Under the pieces are notes generated by a model. The model was given only the letters and a program-made list of their open reading frames with translations, made no database searches and was not told where the DNA came from. Below, piece after piece: positions 17,105 through 24,715 of a stretch of 64,000 nucleotides of DNA. A program made the translations under genes and the position numbers. Each line of letters begins with the position of its first letter. The first letter of the stretch is position 1. Origin of the DNA: Bacteroidales bacterium (GTDB taxonomy: Bacteria; Bacteroidota; Bacteroidia; Bacteroidales; P3); the NCBI GenBank assembly GCA_016292015.1, contig JAEEZY010000003.1, forward strand, positions 16,073 to 80,072. The letters are read 5' to 3'.

Positions 17105-18016
17105 ATGAAAAACACAAAACTTCTCGTCCACTTCATTGCAGTGTTGCTTTGTGCAGCGACATTAGCCGGTTGCCGCAACAACGGTAGCCAAAATGCGAAC
17201 CCCGACACCTACGAATACACCGACGACTACCAAAACACCGTCACCATCCCCTCCGACCCGAAGCGAGTGGTTTCCCTCTCCCCCGCAGTCACCGAGATAG
17301 TTTTCGCACTTGGAAAGGGCGACCTGCTGGTGGGACGTACCGACTTCTGCCAATATCCCGCAGAAGTATCAGCCATAGAGAGTGTCGGAGGGATTTCGAA
17401 CCTCAATATCGAGAAAATCCTTGCGCTCAAACCCGATTTGGTCATAAGCGGCTCCATGATACCGCAGAAGTCGGCCGAACACCTTATGTCGCTCGGTGTA
17501 CCGATGGTGTGCGTGATTGAGAAGAACCGTTTTGACGGCCTCTATGAGAACATAGCCAAAATCGGCCAGCTCATAGGGCGCACTCAGACCGCAGACAGTC
17601 TTATTGACAAACTAAAAAAGGAGATGGAGTCAGAGCAGGCGCAGTATGCCGAAAAGCCCGACAACAAGCGTCCATCGGTTTATTATGTTGTAGGTTTTGG
17701 TGCCGGCGGCAACTTCACCGCTGGAGGCGACACTTTCATCAACGACCTTATAGCAATGGCCGGAGGACGCAATATTGCAGCCGGGGTGAAAGGATGGAGC
17801 TACAGCCTTGAGGCCCTGATGTCGGAAAACCCCGACTTTATCATCATACGCCGCGAGGACAGCGCCACCTTCTGCAACACCAAGCCCTACACACGGCTCG
17901 ATGCTGTGAAGCAAGGTCGCGTCATAGCCATTGAGAGTGCCACCATCGACCTCCAGATTCCACGCAACATCGATTGCATCAACCGACTCCGTAAAACATT
18001 CTCTACTTGTGAATGA
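17105..18016 (+). CDS. BtuF/FepB-type metal-chelate binding lipoprotein
   Basis: 303 residues. The lipobox LAGC gives a lipid-anchored protein. The mature part is a type III periplasmic binding fold (PF01497-like): KRVVSLSPAVTEIVFALG near 55-72, then SVGGISNLNIEKILALKPDLVI, a helical linker, and a second lobe with GGRNIAAGVKGW. Such proteins hand cobalamin, haem or ferric siderophores to an ABC permease. No permease or ATPase gene lies nearby, so the ligand is open. The stop overlaps the next start by 4 bp (ATGA), which implies coupled translation. Confidence 0.88.
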   Translation: MKNTKLLVHFIAVLLCAATLAGCRNNGSQNANPDTYEYTDDYQNTVTIPSDPKRVVSLSPAVTEIVFALGKGDLLVGRTDFCQYPAEVSAIESVGGISNLNIEKILALKPDLVISGSMIPQKSAEHLMSLGVPMVCVIEKNRFDGLYENIAKIGQLIGRTQTADSLIDKLKKEMESEQAQYAEKPDNKRPSVYYVVGFGAGGNFTAGGDTFINDLIAMAGGRNIAAGVKGWSYSLEALMSENPDFIIIRREDSATFCNTKPYTRLDAVKQGRVIAIESATIDLQIPRNIDCINRLRKTFSTCE

Positions 18017-18399
18017 AAAGTAGATACACAACACCGATTTATGGAATCCGCTGTCACTATGGAGCGTGGTGGTTGAGTAGGCGGTTCGAGGCCATCACAT
18101 GGTTTGGGCACATATTCTTCAACTGCTCGAAGGATGAGCTGGCGGCAAAGCTGCACACCCCAGCCCTGCTGCAGACAGAGCGTCACGAGCGCATACACCT
18201 GTTGCAGGCAAGGAGCTTCCGTACACGTTATCTGGGTTTCTACACTATATATGTGGCGTGGTGGCTCCGCAACTTGATGCACTACCGCAATGCGATGAAG
18301 GCATACTACAACATTCCGTTTGAGCGCGAAGCCTACGAAAACGAGCACTTGGAGGAATACAACACGACACACTGGCGCGACTATCGCCCCACAACGTGA
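18013..18399 (+). CDS. Conserved small protein with HExxH motif
   Basis: 128 residues, basic and Trp/Tyr-rich, with no signal peptide. It contains RHERIHLLQ, an HExxH zincin-like motif, followed by a hydrophobic stretch (YLGFYTIYVAWWL) and the block AYYNIPFEREAYENE. I recall similar short Bacteroidota proteins with HExxHxxQ and FEREAY blocks, which look like minimal zinc-binding domains of unknown role. It is translationally coupled to the binding lipoprotein upstream (ATGA overlap). Confidence 0.7.
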   Translation: MKSRYTTPIYGIRCHYGAWWLSRRFEAITWFGHIFFNCSKDELAAKLHTPALLQTERHERIHLLQARSFRTRYLGFYTIYVAWWLRNLMHYRNAMKAYYNIPFEREAYENEHLEEYNTTHWRDYRPTT

Positions 18400-18475
18400 C
18401 AGAAGCCACGCCAAAAGGTTGTTGCACAATATAGGTTTTCACGATACGTTATTACATAACTAAAGATTTCAAATT

Positions 18476-19483
18476 ATGAAAATAGCAGTAGTTGGAGCCA
18501 CCGGATTGGTTGGAGGAGTGATGCTTCAGGTGCTTGAAGAGCGAGGTTTTGGGAACGAAGAGGTGCTCGTGGCAGCCTCACCCAAGTCGGTTGGGAAGAA
18601 AATCATGTTTGCAGGTCGCGAGCTGACGGTGCAGGCAGTCGAAGATGTGATAGCCCAGAAGCCACGTTTTGCCATATTCTCGGCTGGAGCCTCGACCTCG
18701 AAACAATATGCACTGCCGTTCACAGCCGCAGGCACCACGGTCATCGACAACTCGTCTGCCTGGCGTATGGTGTCGGTGGTGCCGTTGGTGGTGCCCGAGA
18801 TAAACATCGGAGCCGCCATACAAGCAATCAAACAATCACGCAACCACGCAACCATCATAGCCAACCCCAACTGCTCGACCATCCAGATGGTGCTGGCTCT
18901 TTCGGGACTTCAGAAACGTTATGGCATAAGGCGTATCGTGGTCTCAACCTACCAGAGTGTCACCGGCACCGGCATGAAAGCCATCCGTCAGCTTGAGGCT
19001 GAGGAACGCGGCGAGACCCCCGAAGCAATGGCATATCCTTGCCCGGTCCACCGCAACCTGTTCCCCCATGGCGGAGATTTCTGCGACGACCTCTACACCA
19101 CCGAGGAGCACAAGCTGGTTGACGAGACAAGGAAGATTTTCGACGACAAGACAATCCAGGTCAGCGCAACAGTGGCACGGGTGCCTGTGGTGGGCGGTCA
19201 CAGCGAGTCGGTGAACGTGGAGCTGAAGGAGGAATTTGAACTCGACGAGGTTCGCAAAATCATAGCCGAAACCGAAGGCTGTGTGCTATACGACAATCCA
19301 GAGAAGTTGGAGTACCCCACTCCCCTACTCTCACACCATCGCGACGAGGTGTTTGTGGGACGTCTGCGTCGTGACCCCTCTCAGCCACGCACACTGAACA
19401 TGTGGGTGGTGGCCGACAACCTGCGCAAGGGAGCCGCCACCAACGCAATAGAGATAATGCAAAAGTTATTGGCCATCAGTTAG
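18476..19483 (+). CDS. asd: Aspartate-semialdehyde dehydrogenase (with repeat-derived insertion)
   Basis: Reduces aspartyl phosphate to aspartate semialdehyde, the branch point to lysine/diaminopimelate, threonine and methionine. 335 residues. NADP loop GATGLVGG (8-15), catalytic Cys133 in ANPNCSTIQ, and a substrate/acid-base His in VVGGHSESVN. Residues about 114-126 (AIQAIKQSRNHAT) are encoded by an 8-bp CAATCAA-type repeat (18831-18862) placed just before the active-site loop, where homologues have a shorter turn. The enzyme motifs on both sides are intact, so it is probably active. Confidence 0.96.
   Translation: MKIAVVGATGLVGGVMLQVLEERGFGNEEVLVAASPKSVGKKIMFAGRELTVQAVEDVIAQKPRFAIFSAGASTSKQYALPFTAAGTTVIDNSSAWRMVSVVPLVVPEINIGAAIQAIKQSRNHATIIANPNCSTIQMVLALSGLQKRYGIRRIVVSTYQSVTGTGMKAIRQLEAEERGETPEAMAYPCPVHRNLFPHGGDFCDDLYTTEEHKLVDETRKIFDDKTIQVSATVARVPVVGGHSESVNVELKEEFELDEVRKIIAETEGCVLYDNPEKLEYPTPLLSHHRDEVFVGRLRRDPSQPRTLNMWVVADNLRKGAATNAIEIMQKLLAIS
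18831..18862 (+). repeat. 8-bp repeat inside asd
   Basis: Units CAAGCAAT, CAAACAAT, CACGCAAC and CACGCAAC in frame within asd. The orientation has no stop codon in any frame. Same family as the in-gene copies in dxs and the macroglobulin gene. Confidence 0.85.
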
Positions 19484-19566
19484 GAAGCTGCGAACCGTAA
19501 CCACTTGACAACTGCCCCATCAAAGATCCTCTTTCAAAAATTGTTTATTACATTTCTTCACTTCTC

Positions 19567-20046
19567 ATGAACAAATTCGTTTTTCTCACCTTGTTTGCCT
19601 GTCTGGCTTGTGTTTCGTGCACAAAGTTCACCTATACCGACACCCGCACTGTACCTAACGGAGTGTGGAACAGTTTCGAGCCACAGAAATTCGAGTTTGA
19701 ATGGACGAAGCCCGACATGTGTGTTGACCTCTCGCTCACCGCCGCTTTCGACACCTCTATATATAAAGAGAAGGTGTTCCCCGTGATAGTCAAGCTGATG
19801 AGTTCCGAAGGTGAGAGCCGCCAGTTCCGGACTCAGCTGTGCATCGTTGACCGAGACGGAGTGTTGCATGGCAAAGCCAACGAAGCGGGACTGATTGTCT
19901 GCCAACAGGTGATACGTCCCCACATGTTCTTCAACTCGAAGGGAAAACAAAGCATAGAGATTACCCAGGGCACCTCAAAGTACGACCTCGTGGGCATAAA
20001 GACGATAGGCATAGGCATCGAAAAATCGGATTTGAAATATAAATAG
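19567..20046 (+). CDS. gldH: GldH-like gliding motility lipoprotein
   Basis: 159 residues with a lipobox (VSC, Cys18) and a single beta-sandwich-like domain. The order TIPxG-type turn (RTVPNGVWNSF), FEWTKPDMCVDLSLTAAFDTSIYKEKVFPVIVK, VDRDGVLHGKANE and the end KTIGIGIEKSD follow the GldH family. In Bacteroidota GldH is tied to gliding and type IX secretion, although non-gliding gut species also keep it. A T9SS-sorted protein is encoded at 27184-27672. Function beyond the family name is inferred. Confidence 0.75.
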   Translation: MNKFVFLTLFACLACVSCTKFTYTDTRTVPNGVWNSFEPQKFEFEWTKPDMCVDLSLTAAFDTSIYKEKVFPVIVKLMSSEGESRQFRTQLCIVDRDGVLHGKANEAGLIVCQQVIRPHMFFNSKGKQSIEITQGTSKYDLVGIKTIGIGIEKSDLKYK

Positions 20047-20108
20047 CCTCTTGGCGTTACACGCAGTCATCGGTCAATTCATAACCACACCAATTCAAAG
20101 CCCCCCTC

Positions 20109-21947
20109 TTGCTGTCCTCTTCCATAAACCGCAATATAGAGCAGATTAAGCTGAAGCTCAAAACCATACCCGAAACGCCAGGAGTTTACCAACACCTCGA
20201 TGCTTCGGGTAAGGTCATCTATGTGGGCAAGGCGCGCAACCTGCAACGAAGAGTCAGCTCCTACTTCACCAACTACGACGAGAAGAGTGCAAAGATAAAG
20301 ATGCTCGTGCGCAACATTGCCGACATACGTGTCACCGTTGTGGCCACAGAGGTTGACGCACTGCTGCTCGAGAACAACCTGATAAAACAATACCAGCCAC
20401 GCTACAACAGCCTCCTGAAGGACGACAAGACCTACCCCTACTTGTGCCTTACCGACGAGGACTATCCGCGACTGGTGTTGACTCGTGACCGCTCACGGCT
20501 ACGTGGCCAGTTTTTCGGCCCATATCCTAACGGACGGATTCTGCGTGAATTGCAGGAAATCATCCGTAGCCTTTTCTGTTACCGCACCTGTTCCAAACCA
20601 CTGCGATACGACAACATCGACACCGGCACACGACCCTGCATCAAACATCAGATAGGTCTCTGCAAGGCACCCTGCGCTGCACTCGAAAGCAGGGAGCAGT
20701 ACCTCGCTACCATAGAAAACATACGCCGAATATTGAAAGGCGACTTTGGTGACATCCTCGACGGGATGAAGAGGCAGATGTTCGACTATGCCGACCAACT
20801 GCAGTTCGAAGAAGCCGAAAGGATGAAACAACGCATCAGGCTGTTGGAGGAGTACCAGAGCCGATCAACCGTGGTGAACACAACCATTGCCGATCTCGAC
20901 GTTTACTGCATAGAGAGCGACGATAGGCATGCATGGGTCAACATAATGAGGGTCAAGAAGGGTAGCATCATCTACAGTTACTCGACTGAGATAAAAAAGC
21001 AGCTCGACGAAAGCGACGCTGAAATCCTGGCCACCGTCATCCCGGCACTGCACGAACAGACCGAAAGCACCGCAAGGGAGATGGTGGTTCCGATACAGAT
21101 TGACGAGATTCCCGATGACTACATGCGACAAACCATACCCACCAAAGGAGACCGTAAGAAGTTGCTGGAGCTGTCGGAGCGCAACATCAAAGCCTATCGC
21201 CACCAATGTGCCCATCAGCGAATGTTGGTCAATCCCGAAGCAGCCATGAGCGGTTTGCTCGAGAGGATTCAGCGTGAGTTGCATCTGCCACAGTTGCCCG
21301 TGAACATAGAGTGTTTCGACAACTCCAACATACAGGGGGCCTTCCCTGTGGCAGCAATGGTACGGTTCACCAATGGCAAGCCAAACCGTTCGGAATACCG
21401 TAAGTTCAACATCAAGACTGTAGAGGGGCCTGACGACTATGCCTCGATGGCCGAAGTGATTTACCGACGCTACAAACGGCTTTCGGATGAGGGGAAGGAG
21501 CTGCCTCAACTGCTGATTGTCGATGGCGGACGCGGCCAGATGGAGGTGGCACGCGATGTTATTGCCAACCAGTTGAGACTGGGAATACCCATTGCAGGTC
21601 TTGCAAAGGACGACAAGCACCACACCTCTGAACTGCTTTGCTATGATGGCAACGACGAGATACGCACAGTCCAGATAAAACCCAGCGACCAGCTGTTCCA
21701 CCTCCTCGAGCGCATACAGAACGAGGTGCACCGCTTCGCCATCACCTTCCACAAGGACAAACGCAGCAAGGGCACCATCAAGACCTCCCTCACCGACATC
21801 CCCGGCATCGGCCCAAAGACAGCCCAAGACCTGCTGCTCAAATTCGGCTCGCTGAAACAGATAAAACTCCAAACCTTAGACGACCTGACGCAGGCGGTGG
21901 GAGCTGCGAAAGCACGGATTGTTTATGAGAGGATGCACGAGGGGTAA
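20109..21947 (+). CDS. uvrC: Excinuclease ABC subunit C
   Basis: Nucleotide-excision-repair endonuclease that makes both incisions with UvrA/UvrB. 612 residues. N-terminal GIY-YIG nuclease domain (PGVYQHLD, VIYVGKARNLQRRV, about 20-55), the Cys-containing region PCIKHQIGLCKAPC, a UVR motif (MFDYADQLQFEEAERMKQRI), the RNase H-like C-terminal nuclease (ECFDNSNIQG, IVDGGRGQ) and terminal helix-hairpin-helix repeats (TDIPGIGPKTAQDLL). The start is a TTG at 20109. No ATG fits before the GIY-YIG domain. Confidence 0.97.
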   Translation: MLSSSINRNIEQIKLKLKTIPETPGVYQHLDASGKVIYVGKARNLQRRVSSYFTNYDEKSAKIKMLVRNIADIRVTVVATEVDALLLENNLIKQYQPRYNSLLKDDKTYPYLCLTDEDYPRLVLTRDRSRLRGQFFGPYPNGRILRELQEIIRSLFCYRTCSKPLRYDNIDTGTRPCIKHQIGLCKAPCAALESREQYLATIENIRRILKGDFGDILDGMKRQMFDYADQLQFEEAERMKQRIRLLEEYQSRSTVVNTTIADLDVYCIESDDRHAWVNIMRVKKGSIIYSYSTEIKKQLDESDAEILATVIPALHEQTESTAREMVVPIQIDEIPDDYMRQTIPTKGDRKKLLELSERNIKAYRHQCAHQRMLVNPEAAMSGLLERIQRELHLPQLPVNIECFDNSNIQGAFPVAAMVRFTNGKPNRSEYRKFNIKTVEGPDDYASMAEVIYRRYKRLSDEGKELPQLLIVDGGRGQMEVARDVIANQLRLGIPIAGLAKDDKHHTSELLCYDGNDEIRTVQIKPSDQLFHLLERIQNEVHRFAITFHKDKRSKGTIKTSLTDIPGIGPKTAQDLLLKFGSLKQIKLQTLDDLTQAVGAAKARIVYERMHEG

Positions 21948-21977
21948 ATTTTAAAATACCCCTTGGCACAAATGGTT

Positions 21978-22311
21978 CTAACTAATTAACGAAAACACAT
22001 CCTCACGCAACTTTGGAATATGGTTTATCACCAAACTCCACAGAAAATCGGGTGTCACATTATCGTAGGCATGAATAACTCGATTTCGAGTGCCAATAAT
22101 CGCTTTGGCATTGGGGAGAACAATCGATGGGTCGTGTTTCATCAACTGATTGATAGCCTCTCCCATAATCTCCACATTGCGTTCCACAGCACGCTGACGG
22201 AGGGATATCATTCTGAAATTCAGCAAAAACCTTCTCGCCTTCGAAAAATGACTCCACCTCCTCGCAGGCGTTCAACACGTCATGCAGGTATTTAAGGCTA
22301 TATTCATCCAT
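21978..22311 (-). pseudogene. HEPN toxin (HepT-like), frameshifted
   Basis: Reads as an HEPN-domain ribonuclease toxin split over two frames. The first part (22311 down to about 22212) gives MDEYSLKYLHDVLNACEEVE and on to FAEFQND. The rest continues in another frame as ISLRQRAVERNVEIMGEAIN with the catalytic R-x4-H motif RNRVIH. Joining them restores a normal 110-residue HepT-like protein. The break lies near 22200-22212 and needs a single-base change. The first codon overlaps the MNT stop by 8 bp. This could be a real inactivation or a sequencing error. Confidence 0.85.
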
Positions 22312-22603
22312 AGATTTGAACTTTAGTGCGATCCACTTGGTTGCGGAAAACAGGGTTGCGTATGGCTTTGTCCTCCACGAGATCTATCTCTCTGCCCAAA
22401 AGATTTTTGAGAGCCTCCTTCAACTGCAGGTAGTTTTCAGCATAATTCTCGATAGGCAATTCGTCGAAAGATACGAGTATATCGATATCACTATCATCGT
22501 TGAATCGGTCGGTCAACACCGAACCAAACACCGACATCTTATCTACAGCATAGATGTTGCAGAGTCGCTTTATAGCATCAATATTTCGCTCAATTAATGA
22601 CAT
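22304..22603 (-). CDS. mntA: MNT-domain nucleotidyltransferase antitoxin (MntA-like)
   Basis: 99 residues. The minimal nucleotidyltransferase motif is present: FGSVLTDRFNDDSDIDILV supplies the GS and DxD metal ligands. In studied MntA/HepT pairs this enzyme adds AMP to a Tyr near the toxin active site and so disarms it. The ATG at 22603 is chosen over a TTG 18 bp upstream. It lies directly upstream of the frameshifted HEPN gene with an 8-bp overlap, the normal order for this module. Confidence 0.88.
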   Translation of the reverse strand: MSLIERNIDAIKRLCNIYAVDKMSVFGSVLTDRFNDDSDIDILVSFDELPIENYAENYLQLKEALKNLLGREIDLVEDKAIRNPVFRNQVDRTKVQIYG

Positions 22604-22804
22604 ACTGTTAAAGTTACGCAATAATCATATAATTATTGCATTGTATCCATTCCTCAATTATAAAATCCGGTTAGGTTTATGTACAACGCTACTGTTGAAT
22701 TGGGGGATTGTTTAAGGGATTGAATATCCGCGACAACGGGTTGGGTTATACATCGAAAAACGCGAAAAAGTGTTTAAATGCGTTAATGTGTTAGTGGTTG
22801 GTTT

Positions 22805-23095
22805 AAACATCGAAAAACACGAAAGACACGAAAAGGGTTTGATTGCGAAAAATTGCTAAAGGGGCGAAATTTTGCGAAAATTGTTTCTTGCTTCGCTCGA
22901 AACCTTGTCGGGGTTGGGGTTAAACATCGAAAAACGCGAAAGACACGAAAAAGGTTTGTTTGCGAAAAATTGCTAAAGGGGCGAAATTTTGCGAAAATTG
23001 TTTCTTGCTTCGCTCGAAACCTTGTCGGGGTTGGTTTAAAATCGAAAAACACGAAAAACACGAAAAAGGGGGGGTATTGCGAAAATTGTTTTTGA
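22805..23095. repeat. Tandem 115-117 bp repeat, two and a half copies, built of 21-bp-like subunits
   Basis: Units begin AAACATCGAAAAAC at 22805 and 22922, and a truncated unit begins near 23038. Copies one and two are nearly identical (GATTGCGAAAAATTGCTAAA, GCTTCGCTCGAAACCTTGTC). Subunits of about 21 bp with TTGCGAAA resemble the arrays at 4870-5062 and, inverted, 40245-40370. Confidence 0.9.
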
Positions 23096-23164
23096 TACGC
23101 TTGAGGTATTGGATAGAATACAATCCGTGAGCACAATATGGGATTAGCTCATCCCGAAAAAAGA

Positions 23165-23247
23165 AGTGCCGGATTTTTCGCTTGATTTTATTTGATTCAG
23201 CGGTGCTCAAGGTCGTGACCTGCGGTCAGGCACGGAAATCCGGCACA
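23165..23247. repeat. Interrupted inverted repeat, GTGCCGGATTT arms
   Basis: GTGCCGGATTT at 23166-23176 pairs with AAATCCGGCAC near 23236-23246 across about 59 bp. The spacer holds a smaller palindrome around GGTCGTGACCTGCGGTCAGG. The arms match the compact palindrome at 61963-61987. Confidence 0.75.
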
Positions 23248-23287
23248 AATGAACAACTGAAATTTACCGAGAGATGCCACAATGTGA

Positions 23288-24715
23288 CTAGTTTCCCCAG
23301 CTAACGTATGAACCGTAAGTTACTCCTTCACTGTTTTTAGCATAAGCACGGATGTAATAGCGTTTTTCTGGATCAGGTGTGCTCACCGTACATGTGAAAC
23401 TCCCCGTACCGGAGCCAACAACTTTATGGGAATTGCTGATTGTTGGATATCGAGTAGTTGTACTCCAACACACACCTCGCTCGGTGACTGTAGCGCATCC
23501 ATCCGAAGTCACATTGCCACCAGTAGTTACTGAAGTTTGTGTCCAAGAAGATATGGACTTAGTGGTTACAGTTGGCAAAGAGGCTGCTGTTGTTGTAAAA
23601 CTTCGTTGTGGGCCATAACTTGTACCAGCACTGGTAGTGGCGTATGCACGGACATAATAGGTAGTGCCAGCTGTAAGTCCTGTAATACTACTTGTGAAAC
23701 TGCCGGTACCAGTTCCATTTATAGTCTTACTATTGCTTATTGTGGGATTCTGCGAAGTACTCCAGCATACCCCACGAGCAGTAACAGTCGCTCCTCCATT
23801 GGAGGTTACGTTGCCACCGCAGGTGGCTGTGGTGCAAGCAATGTCGCCAACTGCATTTGTGGTTACGGTAGGCAAGGTCGGTGTCGTGAAACTCTTCTCT
23901 GCTCCATACGCCGTACCCACGCTATTTGTAGCGTATGCACGGACATAGTAGGTGGTGTTTGCGGTAAGTCCTGTAATACTACTTGTGAAACTGCCGGTAC
24001 CAGTTCCATTAGAGGTTTTGCTATTGCTGATTGTAGGATTATGCGATGTACTCCAGCACACTCCGCGAGCGGTTACCGTCGCACCACCGTCGGAGGTTAC
24101 GTTACCACCGCAGGTGGCTGTGGTGGCAACAATGTTGCTAACCGTATTTGTAGTTACTGTAGGTAGTGTTGGCGTGAGAAATGAGAGCACATTTCCATAT
24201 CCAACACCTTTGTCATTTATAGCATATGCCCTTACAAAGTATGTGGTTGCAGCCGTAAGTCCTGTAAAGAAATATGAAAACACATTTTCGGCGCATGGAG
24301 GATTGCAGTTAACGTACGGGGCTCCTGGAATCACTTGGTATGTGATGGTCGATGAAAAGTCGTCAGTGGTACTGATCTGAAATCCCTGCTCCAAAACTGT
24401 TTCATACCAGCCGTTAAACAGGATATTACCGTAAACAATGGCCGTAGATGCTCCAACGGTCGCAGCAGGCACACTATCAGTGCTTACAACGGGCTCATAG
24501 TAAAGGCGTTCGCCTGCATCGGTCAGACGCGGAAAACGTGTGGTACCGCCTGACTCATTTAGAAAGTCCAAGCTGCTATTGAATCCGCCGACCTCGCCTG
24601 ACACAGAAACAATGCTGTCACTTTGGGCGTATGAGTTGTAGCCATAATAATAAAACAACAAAAATATGAGGATATAATTCAGGTATTTCATATTTGATTT
24701 CATGAGTATATGCAT
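23288..24715 (-). CDS. Exported protein with fibronectin-like tandem repeats
   Basis: 475 residues from the first ATG. That ATG overlaps the upstream stop by one base (TAATG). Met5 and Met9 are alternative starts that shorten the tail before the signal peptide (YLNYILIFLLFYYYGYNSYAQ). After a unique N-terminal region come four beta-sandwich-like repeats of about 85 residues, each with VTTxxVSNI, TATCGGNVTSDGGATVTARG, VCWSTS and TTYYVRAYATNSVGTAYG. These repeats are common in Bacteroidota surface proteins. The chain ends shortly after the last repeat, and no sorting domain is seen. It is the last gene of the surface-protein locus. Confidence 0.8.
   Translation of the reverse strand: MHILMKSNMKYLNYILIFLLFYYYGYNSYAQSDSIVSVSGEVGGFNSSLDFLNESGGTTRFPRLTDAGERLYYEPVVSTDSVPAATVGASTAIVYGNILFNGWYETVLEQGFQISTTDDFSSTITYQVIPGAPYVNCNPPCAENVFSYFFTGLTAATTYFVRAYAINDKGVGYGNVLSFLTPTLPTVTTNTVSNIVATTATCGGNVTSDGGATVTARGVCWSTSHNPTISNSKTSNGTGTGSFTSSITGLTANTTYYVRAYATNSVGTAYGAEKSFTTPTLPTVTTNAVGDIACTTATCGGNVTSNGGATVTARGVCWSTSQNPTISNSKTINGTGTGSFTSSITGLTAGTTYYVRAYATTSAGTSYGPQRSFTTTAASLPTVTTKSISSWTQTSVTTGGNVTSDGCATVTERGVCWSTTTRYPTISNSHKVVGSGTGSFTCTVSTPDPEKRYYIRAYAKNSEGVTYGSYVSWGN

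Noticed and set aside
22805..23095. CRISPR array
   Set aside because: Units are long, directly joined and nearly identical, with no spacers and no cas genes.
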